64,000 bases of DNA from assembly GCF_027922005.1 (NCBI RefSeq), contig NZ_BSEV01000004.1:62001-126000 (forward strand), in the 5' to 3' direction. The notes under the pieces are model-generated. The model had not been told where the DNA came from. It did not search any database and saw only the letters and a list, made by a program, of their open reading frames with translations. This stretch comes from Streptosporangium carneum (GTDB taxonomy: Bacteria; Actinomycetota; Actinomycetes; Streptosporangiales; Streptosporangiaceae). Position numbers and translations under genes: made by a program. The stretch's first letter is position 1, and each line of letters starts with the position of its first letter. Below, piece after piece: positions 53,240-61,329 of this stretch.

Positions 53240-53408
53240 ACTGCGGATTTCCTGAACGGCAGGCCCTCGGCCCGGGCTGACGCGGTGGGCGGGTACGTTC
53301 ACGGGGCCGTCGCCTTCGTCGCCGAGCCGCCCGCGGCCTTCCCGCGCCTCGGGTTCGTCGCGGCAGGCGACCTCGCCGAGCCACTCGCAGGCCATGGCGC
53401 GTCTGACC

Positions 53409-55082
53409 TCAGAGGGCCTTCAGGAACCTCGCGGCGATCGGCGCGGCCACCGCGCCGCCGCTGCCTCCGTTCTGGACGAACACCGCGAAGGCCAGGGAGC
53501 CCCGGTAGCCGATGAACCAGGCGTGGGGCCGTCCGCCGACCACCTCGGCCGTGCCGGTCTTGCCCATGGTGTCCGGTGGCAGCCCCGCCCTGGCGGCGGT
53601 GCCCTGGGTGACCACGGCGCTCATCATCGTCCGCAGCCCCTCGGCCACGCCGTCGTCCAGCGGCACGGGAGGCGGCGAGTCGGCGGAGGGCTCGGCGGTC
53701 ATGACGGCCGGTTTCCAGACGCCCCCGGCGACCGCGGCCGCGACCTCGGCCATGCACAGCGGACTCGCCTGCACGGAGTTCTGCCCGATGGAGTCCGAGC
53801 CGAGCTCGTTCAGATCGTTGTGCGGCTTGATCCGGCAGTAGCTCAGACCGGGCTTCTCCCTGAACCCGAACCGGTCGGCGGCCTCGGCGCGCAGCCCGCC
53901 CTCGCGCAGCCGTTCGTAGGTCTGCTGGACGAAGGTGGTGTTGCAGGACAGCGCGAAAGCCGTGACGAGGGGCACGGCGCCGTGGTCGGTGCGGTCGTCG
54001 TCGGTGAAGGTCCTGGCGTTCGGGATGGTGTAGGAGGCGGGGCACGGGACCGGTGACTGCGCGGTCAGGCCGCTGCGGAGCAGCGCGGCGGCGGTGACCA
54101 CCTTGAACGTCGAGCCGGGCGGATAGAGGCCGATGAACGCCTGTTTGCCTCCCAGGGTGTCCGCGACCGCGCGCACCTGGCGGGTGCGGACGTCCACCAC
54201 CACGACCGCCGCCGGCTGTGACAGGCCGTCGAGGGCGCGGGCGGCCGCCGCCTGCACGGGCTGGGAGATCGTGGTCCTGGTTCCGGCCGTCCGCCGGGAC
54301 GGGGAGGCGAGCAGCACGCGCCCCGAGGGCACCTCCTGCACCGCCAGTTCGACCGTCGTGCCGTCGAGCCCGCCGAAGTATTCGTCCGCCCTGCTGTCGC
54401 GGGGGAACGGCAGGCCCTCGAGGGTGAGGGTGGCGGGCCGTCTGACCCGGCTCTCCCTGAGCCGCAGGCTGACACCGTCCCTGAGCGAGGGGTGCAGCGT
54501 CTGCGGAGTCCAGAGCACCTTCCACCTGCCGCCTCGCAGCGCCAGGCGCAGGGCCGAGGAGAAGCTCCACCTGCCCAGTCCTGCCACCTCCCGCGTCCCC
54601 TGGAAGGGCACCTGGGCCTCCAGGGCGTTCTGGCGGCGCAGCGGGCCCGGGACGAGGGACGGCGACGAGGTCCGCAGCTCGGTGTCGAAGCGCCGGTGCC
54701 GTTCGGCGAAGTCGGCGGGGGGAGCGGAGACCAGGCCGGCCATGGAGGTCAGGTCGCCGATCTGCCACGCGGCGAAATAGCGCGCCGCGACCGCCTCGGG
54801 GCCGTCCTGCGCGGTGGGTGAGGGCGAGGCCTGCGCAGGGGGCTGTGAGGGGACGGGGGACAGCAGGAGGGTCGGCGCGGCGGACGCCGTCGGCGCGACC
54901 TGGGCGAGAGCGGTCGTGGACTCGGGCTCGGGGTCCGAGGAGCGTCCGGCTGTCTCTCCGGAGACGTCCCGCCGTGGCGGGGAGGTCGTTGTTTCTCCGG
55001 TGACGGACAGCACGCCGTACACGCCGAAGGCGGTGACCGCCAGCGCCAGGGCGATCAACATGAGGAGCCGTCGACTGCGCAT
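53409..55082 (-). CDS. Penicillin-binding protein (transpeptidase with NTF2-like N-domain)
   Basis: A 557-residue class B-like PBP. LMLIALALAVTAFGVYGVLS is a membrane anchor, a disordered Pro/Ser region runs to about 95, and an NTF2-like (MecA_N-type) domain covers about 100-200 (AVAARYFAAWQIGDLTSMAG). The transpeptidase has SxxK in PPGSTFKVVTAAALL near 320, SxN in FALSCNTTFVQQTY near 378 and KTG in MGKTGTAEVVGG near 506. It cross-links peptidoglycan outside the membrane. The N-domain type is linked with low beta-lactam affinity in PBP2a-like enzymes. ATG 55082 has AGGAG eight bases upstream. Confidence 0.9.
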   Translation of the reverse strand: MRSRRLLMLIALALAVTAFGVYGVLSVTGETTTSPPRRDVSGETAGRSSDPEPESTTALAQVAPTASAAPTLLLSPVPSQPPAQASPSPTAQDGPEAVAARYFAAWQIGDLTSMAGLVSAPPADFAERHRRFDTELRTSSPSLVPGPLRRQNALEAQVPFQGTREVAGLGRWSFSSALRLALRGGRWKVLWTPQTLHPSLRDGVSLRLRESRVRRPATLTLEGLPFPRDSRADEYFGGLDGTTVELAVQEVPSGRVLLASPSRRTAGTRTTISQPVQAAAARALDGLSQPAAVVVVDVRTRQVRAVADTLGGKQAFIGLYPPGSTFKVVTAAALLRSGLTAQSPVPCPASYTIPNARTFTDDDRTDHGAVPLVTAFALSCNTTFVQQTYERLREGGLRAEAADRFGFREKPGLSYCRIKPHNDLNELGSDSIGQNSVQASPLCMAEVAAAVAGGVWKPAVMTAEPSADSPPPVPLDDGVAEGLRTMMSAVVTQGTAARAGLPPDTMGKTGTAEVVGGRPHAWFIGYRGSLAFAVFVQNGGSGGAVAAPIAARFLKAL

Positions 55083-55715
55083 GCCGTTCACTCCTCGAGG
55101 TCCGACTGGGGCACCGGAGAGAAGATCGTAGAGCCGGTCACAGAGACGAGTCAGGCTTTTCACCCAACACCCGCGTGATTGTGCACTAAAAGCAATGAAA
55201 ACGCACAATCCAAGTGCGCGAGAATAACGCCGCTCGAACGAAAGCGCTACCGGAGGTAATCGATTCGGCGTGACGTTCTCCGGGGAATCCCGTCGGCTGC
55301 CCGAAAAGCGGCCTGCCCTGAGGATGTTTTCACGGTGAATCCGGGGACTCGCGCCGGTCTTCTTCGCGGGAAGGCCGAAAGCCCGCCCGCCACGTCGCCG
55401 CGCGGACCGCCGATTTCGACGCGGCGGCGCCGGACGGCCCCGGCCACCGGTCATCCGGCGTTCGCGGCCACCGGCGGTGAAAGGGGCGGTTCGGCTCCGA
55501 ACCGTGAACCCGTGCGGTCGCGACGTCGGCGGAAAAACGGCGGATCACCATGAAAGTCTGGCGTTGCGGGAATGTCCCAGAGGATGCCGAGGGCTGGAGC
55601 CGGTCCGCGGACTCCTGTGACCGCGTCGAGCCGTAAAGCAACGGTGAGCCGTTTTTCGAACCCGCCATGTGATGGGGGGTGCGCGCTGTCAGGCCAGGAT
55701 GGGGCTTTGCCGCGT
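55083..55715. other. Gene-free region between PBP and GNAT genes
   Basis: 633 bases. The 55160-55260 part is AT-richer and holds the dyad at 55177-55210. The remainder (55340-55715) contains several short frames, none with a ribosome-binding site and codon bias I would trust. Confidence 0.5.
55177..55210. promoter_or_regulatory. GATTGTGC dyad upstream of the PBP gene
   Basis: GATTGTGC (55177-55184) and its complement GCACAATC (55203-55210) are separated by an A-rich 18-base centre, 95 bases upstream of the PBP start. It could be an operator or a 5'-leader hairpin. Confidence 0.4.
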
Positions 55716-56243
55716 TCAGGGCTCCGCCGAGGTGTCGTGCAGGTCGAGGGTCCAGTTCTGGCCGATCAGGTCGTGGCCGAAGCTGTGGTGGGGCTCCTGG
55801 TCGGTGAGGGTGAAGCCGAAGCTCTCGTAGATCCTGCGGGCGGAGACCAGGACGTCGTTGGTCCACAACGTCACCTGCCGGTAGCCGGCCTGGCGGGCGA
55901 AGGCCAGGCATTCGCCGACGAGACGGGCGCCGAGGCCGAGGCCCCTGGAGGCCGGGGTGACGAGCAGGATGCGCAGCCTGGCCACCCCCGGTTCGTCGCC
56001 GGAGACCAGGAAGACGCAGCCTGCGCGCCGGCCGTCCACTTCGGCGATCCAGGCCGCTTCGGCGGCCGGGTCGTGCTTGGCGGCGTACTCGGCGACGATC
56101 TTGGCGACCAGGGCCTCGAAGTCGGTGTTCCAGCCGAACTGCTGGTCGTAGATCTCGCCGTGGGCCATCACCGTCCAGCCCAGATCTCCGGGACGGTCGG
56201 CGCGGCGCACGATGACGTGCGGCTGGTGATCCCGCTCCGGCAT
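55716..56243 (-). CDS. GNAT-family N-acetyltransferase
   Basis: A 175-residue acetyltransferase. The acetyl-CoA loop is in LLVTPASRGLGLGARLVGEC, with AWIAEVDGRRAGCVFLVSGD before it and ARRIYESFGFTLTDQEPHHS after. The N-terminal GEIYDQQFGWNTDFEALVAK is typical of GNAT domains that elsewhere are fused to MarR domains. The substrate is unknown. It is divergent from a TetR gene with a strong operator in the 72-base gap, so it is very likely under TetR control. Confidence 0.88.
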   Translation of the reverse strand: MPERDHQPHVIVRRADRPGDLGWTVMAHGEIYDQQFGWNTDFEALVAKIVAEYAAKHDPAAEAAWIAEVDGRRAGCVFLVSGDEPGVARLRILLVTPASRGLGLGARLVGECLAFARQAGYRQVTLWTNDVLVSARRIYESFGFTLTDQEPHHSFGHDLIGQNWTLDLHDTSAEP

Positions 56244-56275
56244 ACGTAACCCCTCGTGATCGTTGACTTCGCACT

Positions 56276-56301
56276 GCTACTGACACGAGTGTGTCAGTAG
56301 C
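56276..56301. promoter_or_regulatory. TetR operator GCTACTGACAC-N4-GTGTCAGTAGC
   Basis: Perfect 11-bp arms (56276-56286 and 56291-56301) around GAGT. It overlaps the -35/spacer of the TetR promoter and is 33 bases upstream of the GNAT start. Confidence 0.7.
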
Positions 56302-56309
56302 TTTAGGCT
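56280..56309 (+). promoter_or_regulatory. Leaderless promoter of the TetR gene
   Basis: CTGACA (56280-56285), an 18-base spacer and TAGGCT (56304-56309), six bases before ATG 56316, with no ribosome-binding site. Confidence 0.55.
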
Positions 56310-56315
56310 AGGGCC

Positions 56316-56894
56316 ATGTCCAGGAGAACGCCAACCCCGTCCGCGCGGCAGGTCGAACTGCTGGAGGCCGCCTACCGGTACGTGCTCGCCCACGGTCTGG
56401 CCGATCTGTCGCTGCGCCCGCTGGCCGAGGCCGTCGGCTCCAGCACCCGGGTGCTGATGTTCCTGTTCGGCAGCAAGGACGGCCTGGTGCGGGCACTGCT
56501 GGCCCGCGCTCGCGACGATGAGCTGGCGATCCTGGACCGCCTCAGACAGGCCGACCAGCCCATCGGCCTGGTTCTGGCGAGCGGCCGCGTGTGGGCGTGG
56601 CTCGCCGCCGAGGAGCACCGCCCCCTGCTGCGGCTGTGGGCCGAGGCCTACGCCCGCTCCCTGGTCGAGCCCGACGGCGCCTGGGCCGGGTTCGCCCGCG
56701 CCACCGTCGACGACTGGCTCGACGTCCTCGCCGCCTGCCAGCCACGACCGGAGCGGGACGGTCAGGACGGCGCCGTTCGCCGCACCCTGGCGCTGGCGGT
56801 GCTCCGGGGAGCCCTGCTCGACCTCCTCGCGACGGACGATGAGCCCCGGGTCACCGCCGCCGTCCACCGGCACCTCGCCCTGCTGCGCGGCTGA
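56316..56894 (+). CDS. TetR-family regulator
   Basis: A 192-residue repressor. The HTH is ARQVELLEAAYRYVLAHGLA, then LRPLAEAVGSSTRVLMFLFG, followed by a helical ligand domain (RPLLRLWAEAYARSLVEPDG). The divergent GNAT gene and the 26-base operator between them indicate autoregulation and control of the acetyltransferase. The ligand is unknown. It ends at a compact hairpin. Confidence 0.88.
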   Translation: MSRRTPTPSARQVELLEAAYRYVLAHGLADLSLRPLAEAVGSSTRVLMFLFGSKDGLVRALLARARDDELAILDRLRQADQPIGLVLASGRVWAWLAAEEHRPLLRLWAEAYARSLVEPDGAWAGFARATVDDWLDVLAACQPRPERDGQDGAVRRTLALAVLRGALLDLLATDDEPRVTAAVHRHLALLRG

Positions 56895-56923
56895 GACGTC
56901 CCGGCCCGGACCGTCCGGCCGTG

Positions 56924-56944
56924 CCGGCCGCGAACCGCGGCCGG
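56924..56944 (+). terminator. Terminator after the TetR gene
   Basis: Perfect 9-bp arms CCGGCCGCG (56924-56932) and complement (56936-56944) with a three-base loop, followed by GTTCTCT. Confidence 0.55.
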
Positions 56945-56954
56945 GTTCTCTCAT

Positions 56955-56989
56955 GCGCCTCGCGGCGCCGGACGACGCCCGCGAGGCGC
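56955..56989. terminator. Second hairpin between TetR and GntR genes
   Basis: Perfect 11-bp arms GCGCCTCGCGG (56955-56965) and complement (56979-56989). Lies between convergent genes. Confidence 0.45.
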
Positions 56990-57122
56990 CGCGCGGCCTG
57001 CCCGGGTGCCGGTTGCCGGGCCGTGAGGCCGGCCGCCCATGCCGTGAGCCGTCACCACGCCGGAATTCCGGCGTCCGCGCGCGTCGTCGTGCTCTGGTGG
57101 CGTTCGAGGCGTGCTTTCGCCG

Positions 57123-57803
57123 TCAGAAGGCGTTCTCCGGCGACCAGTTCGCCACCGAGGGCGTGCGCAACACCGCCAGCGTGCCGTTCAGGTGCGCCGC
57201 CAGCGCCGAGGCCGCCCGTGCGGCGTCTCCGGAGCGGATGCCCTCGACGATCGCGGCGTGTTCGGCCAGCACCGTCCTGGCCCGGTCCTCGGCCGCGGCG
57301 ACGGCCCGCAGGCCCATCCGGACCTGGCGGTCGCGCAACGTCTCGTAGAACTCGGCCAGGACCGGGTTGCCCGCCGCGCGCACGATCGCGCGGTGAAAGG
57401 CCCGGTCGCACTCGATGAAGGCCAGGTGGTCCTCCAGCAGCGTCTCCTGCCGGTCCACCAGCCTCTCCAGTTCGGGCGCGAGGCTGTCGGCCAGCGGGAC
57501 CGCCCTGCGCACGCACCAGTCCTCCACCAGCTCGCGCGCCTGCATCACCGCCTCTATCTCGGCGTCGGATACCGGCGGCACGAACGCGCCCTTCTTGGGC
57601 ATGATCTGCAGGAAGCCCTCGGTCTCCAGCCGCAGCAGAGCCTCCCGCACGGGCGTTCGCGACATCCCCGTCGCCTCGCACACCTCCGCCTCGGTCAGAA
57701 ACGTGCCCTCGTGCCGGGGCAGCGACCCGATGTGGTGTTTCAACCAGCGATATGTGCTGTCCTGAGCGCTTTCGCGTCCAGCGTGCGACCTTCTCATGGA
57801 CAT
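57123..57803 (-). CDS. GntR-family regulator (FCD subfamily)
   Basis: A 226-residue regulator. The winged HTH (EAEVCEATGMSRTPVREALL, then GFLQIMPKKGAFVPPVSD) is followed by an FCD domain with DRAFHRAIVRAAGNPVLAEF and EHAAIVEGIRSGD. FCD proteins bind organic acids through a metal held by Asp/His residues. A TGTATACA palindrome lies immediately upstream of ATG 57803 and is a standard GntR/FadR-type site, so autoregulation is likely. ATG 57797 is an alternative start. No partner operon is obvious. Confidence 0.86.
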   Translation of the reverse strand: MSMRRSHAGRESAQDSTYRWLKHHIGSLPRHEGTFLTEAEVCEATGMSRTPVREALLRLETEGFLQIMPKKGAFVPPVSDAEIEAVMQARELVEDWCVRRAVPLADSLAPELERLVDRQETLLEDHLAFIECDRAFHRAIVRAAGNPVLAEFYETLRDRQVRMGLRAVAAAEDRARTVLAEHAAIVEGIRSGDAARAASALAAHLNGTLAVLRTPSVANWSPENAF

Positions 57804-57805
57804 AA

Positions 57806-57813
57806 TGTATACA
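57806..57813. promoter_or_regulatory. TGTATACA GntR-type operator
   Basis: Perfect 8-bp palindrome directly upstream of the GntR start, resembling the TNGTATACNA sites of FCD-type GntR regulators. Confidence 0.5.
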
Positions 57814-57963
57814 ACACGTCTACCAGGAGCAACGTGCAGTCCGCGCCCTGGGGACGGGTCCGCTCGCCGGTCGGCCTCGGGGCGGACTCGGAGGGCGGGT
57901 TCGAGGTCGTGGCGTGCGGTCAGGTCGCCGTTGGGTCGGTCTCGGCCTATCGGCGTCAGGCTG

Positions 57964-57977
57964 CCTTGACGTCAAGG
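57964..57977. promoter_or_regulatory. CCTTGACGTCAAGG palindrome
   Basis: A perfect 14-bp palindrome at 57964-57977 followed by another CTTGACG half-site at 57981-57987. It is placed to control the HTH-epoxide hydrolase operon and contains a possible -35 (TTGACG). Confidence 0.5.
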
Positions 57978-58000
57978 TAGCTTGACGGCATGCTCGGATC

Positions 58001-58438
58001 ATGTCTACTCCGGACGAGCTCGAAGGCCGGTTCACGCTGCTGACCGCGGCCGCGCGCTATGACGCGCTACGCGTCCGTGACGCCCTGGCGTTACCGATCG
58101 ACGAGGACGACTCGGCGCTCACCCCGCCCGACCCCGACGCGGAGCCCCTGACCCGGAGCGAGGCGCTGGAACTTCTCGCCCTGGGCGAGGTGATCGCGCG
58201 AAAGGCGGGCTACGGACGCCAGCTCTCCGTGCGTTCCGCCCGCAGGTCCGGTGCCTCGTGGTCGCAGATCGGCGCAGCCCTGGGAACCAGCAAGCAGGCG
58301 GCGTGGGAGGCCCACAACCGATGGATCGACGAACAGGCGGGGGAGCACCGGGGCGACGGCCACTGGGGCTGGGACGAGAAGGAGGCGGCGGCCGCGCGCG
58401 CACTCGCCGGTGATCCCGAGGGCGAGGACGCGGGATGA
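58001..58438 (+). CDS. Small HTH protein coupled to an epoxide hydrolase
   Basis: A 145-residue protein. [20 protein letters not shown] is followed by a helix-turn-helix [20 protein letters not shown] and [20 protein letters not shown]. The pattern is found in many small actinomycete HTH proteins of unknown function. It overlaps the epoxide hydrolase start by ATGA (58435-58438). The upstream 14-bp palindrome could be its operator. Start ATG 58001 has no clear ribosome-binding site. Confidence 0.78.
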   Translation: MSTPDELEGRFTLLTAAARYDALRVRDALALPIDEDDSALTPPDPDAEPLTRSEALELLALGEVIARKAGYGRQLSVRSARRSGASWSQIGAALGTSKQAAWEAHNRWIDEQAGEHRGDGHWGWDEKEAAAARALAGDPEGEDAG

Positions 58439-59598
58439 ACGGACACGCCGAGACCGTCGTCCGCCCCTTCGTCCTCGACGTCCCGCAGGCCGAACTGGAC
58501 GACCTGGCCCGCCGCCTGGCCGCGACCAGGTGGCCCGACGAGCCGGCCGGTGCGGGCTGGTCCCAGGGCGTGCCGATGACCTACCTCAAGGAACTGGCCG
58601 CGTACTGGCGCACCGTCTACGACTGGCGGGAACACGAGGCGCATCTCAACCGGTTCCCGCAGTTCACGACCACCATCGACAACGCCAACGTTCACTTCCT
58701 GCACATCCGTTCCGCCAGGACCGACGCGCTGCCACTGCTGATCACCCATGGCTGGCCCGGGTCCGTCGTGGAGTTCCTCGACGTCATCGGGCCCCTGACC
58801 GACCCCCGGGCCCACGGTGGGGACCCGGCCGACGCCTTCCACCTGGTGATCCCCTCGATCCCGGGATACGGGCTGTCGGGGCCGACCCGCGAGGGCGGCT
58901 GGGACGTGCACCGGGTCGCCAGGGCCTGGGCCGAGCTGATGCGGCGACTGGGGTACCGCCGCTACGGCGCGCAGGGCGGCGACTGGGGCCACGCGATCAC
59001 CCGGGAGCTGGCCGTCCTCGACGGCGCCCATGTCGTCGGAGTGCACCTCAACACCCTGCTGACGCCGCCTCCCGGCGACCCCGCGGAGGCCGCCGCGCTC
59101 ACCGTCGACGACAGGGCCCGTCTTGACCGGCTGGCCGCCGCGGAACCGGAGATGTCGGGCTACGCGAAGATCCAGGGGACCCGGCCCCAGACGCTGGCCT
59201 ACGCGCTCACCGACTCCCCGGTCGGGCAGCTCGCCTGGATCGTCGAGAAGTTCAAGGAGTGGACGGACTGCGCAGACCTGCCCGAGGAGGCGGTCTCCCG
59301 CGACCGGCTCCTGACCAACGTGATGCTCTACTGGCTCACCGCGACCGCTGGATCGTCGGCTCGCCACTACTGGGAGGCGTTCCACCCCTCCCGGCCGCCG
59401 CGCACCGAGCCGCTGGCGACGCCCACCGCGGTGGCGGTCTTCGCCGCGGACCCGGCCCGCCCCGTCCGGCGGCTCGCCGGGCGCGACAACAACGTCGTCC
59501 ACTGGTCGGAGTTCGACCGGGGCGGTCATTTCGCCGCGATGGAGGAACCTGACCTGTTCGCCGACGACGTCCGGACGTTCTTCCGCCGGTTTCGCTGA
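58435..59598 (+). CDS. Epoxide hydrolase (EHN-type, microsomal-like)
   Basis: A 387-residue alpha/beta-hydrolase with an N-terminal EHN lid domain (about 5-105: [34 protein letters not shown]). The oxyanion motif [10 protein letters not shown] is near 104, the nucleophile Asp in [12 protein letters not shown] near 183 and the catalytic His in [12 protein letters not shown] near 363. It opens epoxides with water through an alkyl-enzyme ester. Coupled translation with the HTH protein suggests substrate-responsive control. Confidence 0.92.
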   Translation: MNGHAETVVRPFVLDVPQAELDDLARRLAATRWPDEPAGAGWSQGVPMTYLKELAAYWRTVYDWREHEAHLNRFPQFTTTIDNANVHFLHIRSARTDALPLLITHGWPGSVVEFLDVIGPLTDPRAHGGDPADAFHLVIPSIPGYGLSGPTREGGWDVHRVARAWAELMRRLGYRRYGAQGGDWGHAITRELAVLDGAHVVGVHLNTLLTPPPGDPAEAAALTVDDRARLDRLAAAEPEMSGYAKIQGTRPQTLAYALTDSPVGQLAWIVEKFKEWTDCADLPEEAVSRDRLLTNVMLYWLTATAGSSARHYWEAFHPSRPPRTEPLATPTAVAVFAADPARPVRRLAGRDNNVVHWSEFDRGGHFAAMEEPDLFADDVRTFFRRFR

Positions 59599-59619
59599 CG
59601 CCCCCCGGGACAACCCCGG

Positions 59620-60147
59620 TCACGGCGGTCTCGCCCCTGCCGTGCCCGCGGAGGGGGAGTCGTCGCCGAACGCCAGCGCCGCATCGGCGATCCGCAGGCG
59701 GAACGGGCGGCGCTCCAGTGCCTCGGACAGCGCCGAGAGCACCTCGCCCAGCGGGCACGGCAGCTCGTCGTCGAGCGCGGCCGCCGCGGCGCTCGTCGCC
59801 GCCCATTCGGCCTGGATCGCGGGGAGCATCGACCGCGCCCTCGCGGTCAGGTGCACGATGTGCTGCCGGGCGTCCTCGCCCGGCTCGAGCAGGACGAGAC
59901 CGCTCCTGCTCATCTGCGCCACCGTCTGGCTCGCCGCGGAGTGGGTGACCGACGTCGCGCGCGCCAGGTCACGGATGGAGCACGGGCCCAGCTCGACGAG
60001 CGCCCGCACGATCGGAGAGAACCGGGGCCGGTAGTCCTGCAGCCCGAGGTCGGCGCAGGCCCTGGCGACATCGCCGTCCATCAGCTCCAGGAGATGTCGC
60101 AGCTGAGTGCCCAAACCCTTGAAACCGCCCTGCGAAGACACGTCCAC
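59620..60147 (-). CDS. MarR-family regulator
   Basis: A 175-residue winged-helix regulator. FSPIVRALVELGPCSIRDLA, ATSVTHSAASQTVAQMSRSG and LVLLEPGEDARQHIVHLTAR form the HTH and wing. GTG 60147 is chosen because a TATAGT -10 box ends six bases upstream, implying a leaderless message; GTG 60141 is possible. It is divergent from the YigZ gene. The ATCTACTTTGTAAAG site in the shared gap and its second copy near 52.8 kb suggest a small regulon. Confidence 0.86.
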   Translation of the reverse strand: MDVSSQGGFKGLGTQLRHLLELMDGDVARACADLGLQDYRPRFSPIVRALVELGPCSIRDLARATSVTHSAASQTVAQMSRSGLVLLEPGEDARQHIVHLTARARSMLPAIQAEWAATSAAAAALDDELPCPLGEVLSALSEALERRPFRLRIADAALAFGDDSPSAGTAGARPP

Positions 60148-60153
60148 GGCGTG

Positions 60154-60159
60154 ACTATA
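60154..60159 (-). promoter_or_regulatory. -10 element of the MarR gene
   Basis: Minus-strand TATAGT, six bases before GTG 60147. Confidence 0.5.
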
Positions 60160-60264
60160 ACGACCGTCGCTGCGTCCCTTGGCGTCCCTCGCCATGCCGG
60201 GCGCACGGCCCGGTGTGTCCGCCAGGGCGGTCCGCACCCGTCGCCCAGCGGACGGGCCATGAGA

Positions 60265-60279
60265 ATCTACTTTGTAAAG
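60265..60279 (+). promoter_or_regulatory. Copy 2 of the ATCTACTTTGTANAG motif
   Basis: ATCTACTTTGTAAAG, containing the CTTT-GT-AAAG dyad, just upstream of the YigZ -10 box. A MarR operator is the simplest reading. Confidence 0.5.
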
Positions 60280-60284
60280 GCGAG

Positions 60285-60290
60285 TAGCCT
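60285..60290 (+). promoter_or_regulatory. -10 element of the YigZ gene
   Basis: TAGCCT, six bases before ATG 60297; GAAGGG abuts the ATG too closely to act as a ribosome-binding site. Confidence 0.5.
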
Positions 60291-60296
60291 GAAGGG

Positions 60297-60926
60297 ATGG
60301 CCGAGCCCTACCTGACACCGGAGAGCCTCACCGAACACGAGATCGAGATCAAACGGTCGCGGTTCGTCTGCGCCCTCGCCCCGGTGTCCTCAGAGGAGGC
60401 CGCCCGCGCGTTCGTCGCGGGCCGCAGGGAGCTTCACGCCGACGCCACCCACAACTGCTCGGCCTACGTGATCGGCGGGGACCGGCGTCTGCAGAAGGCC
60501 GACGACGACGGCGAGCCCGGCGGCACCGCGGGGACCCCGATGCTGGAGACCCTGCTGCGACGGGGCCTCGGCGACGTGGTCGCGGTGGTCACACGTTACT
60601 TCGGCGGGGTGAAGCTGGGGGCGGGCGGCCTGGTCCGCGCGTACGGCTCGGCGGTCGGCAAGACGCTGGACCTCGCACCCCTGACCGAGATGGTTCCGGC
60701 GAAGGTGATGACGGTGACGGTCGACCACGTCCGGGCGGGCCGGCTGGAGAACGACCTGCGCGCCTCGCCGTACGAGGTCAGGGAGGTCGGCTACGGCGCC
60801 GAGGTCGCCTTCGTGGTCGCGGTCCGCGAGCCGGACCTGGTCGTCTTCCCCGGCTGGGTCGCCACGCTGACCGCGGGACAGGCGGCGGTCGAGCCGGGGG
60901 AGACGGTCTACCTCAGAAGGGCGTGA
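60297..60926 (+). CDS. YigZ/IMPACT-family protein
   Basis: A 209-residue protein of the UPF0029/IMPACT family. The signature runs from KRSRFVCALAPVSSEEAARA through ATHNCSAYVIG, DDDGEPGGTAGTPMLE and VTRYFGGVKLGAGGLVRAYG. The C-terminal half is the DUF1949-like domain. Eukaryotic IMPACT blocks Gcn2 activation; the bacterial protein may bind ribosomes or nucleic acid, but the role is unresolved. Complete and of normal length. Under a leaderless promoter that carries a possible MarR site. Confidence 0.92.
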   Translation: MAEPYLTPESLTEHEIEIKRSRFVCALAPVSSEEAARAFVAGRRELHADATHNCSAYVIGGDRRLQKADDDGEPGGTAGTPMLETLLRRGLGDVVAVVTRYFGGVKLGAGGLVRAYGSAVGKTLDLAPLTEMVPAKVMTVTVDHVRAGRLENDLRASPYEVREVGYGAEVAFVVAVREPDLVVFPGWVATLTAGQAAVEPGETVYLRRA

Positions 60927-61329
60927 CCGGGGCGGGGGGTCGCGCAGGACGGGCGCGGGGCGGTCACCTCCGGAGGCGGCCCCGTGCCTGATGGCCGCCG
61001 CTTCTCGAAGAGGGGCGGGCCGGTCGGTCGAGGGGGGCGTCGGCGGTGTGCGGTGCCGGAAGGATGTGGGATGAATCACGCGAGGAACGGGAACTTCCCC
61101 GGGGAAACGGTCGCCCGTGCGCGGGCAGCCCGCCGGCGATCGGCGGGCCCGGGGGCGCGAGCGGCAGGAGCAGGGCTCTGACGTGCGGAAATCGCCGGGA
61201 ACCCGCGAGGCGTGCGATGGCGTGTCGTAGGACTGGGTTTTCCGTACCTCCGGTGCCGGGGTACGGGGGAGGTGAACGCCGTGTTCTTCCTCATACCTGG
61301 CGTATCCCGCCGTGCCTAGCCTTTGGGAC
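60927..61329. other. Gene-free region between YigZ and DedA genes
   Basis: 403 bases of mostly GC-rich sequence. Several short frames exist, but none has a believable start plus family resemblance. The right end holds the DedA promoter. Confidence 0.5.
61317..61322 (+). promoter_or_regulatory. -10 element of the second DedA gene
   Basis: TAGCCT, seven bases before ATG 61330 and without a ribosome-binding site, so probably leaderless. Confidence 0.5.
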
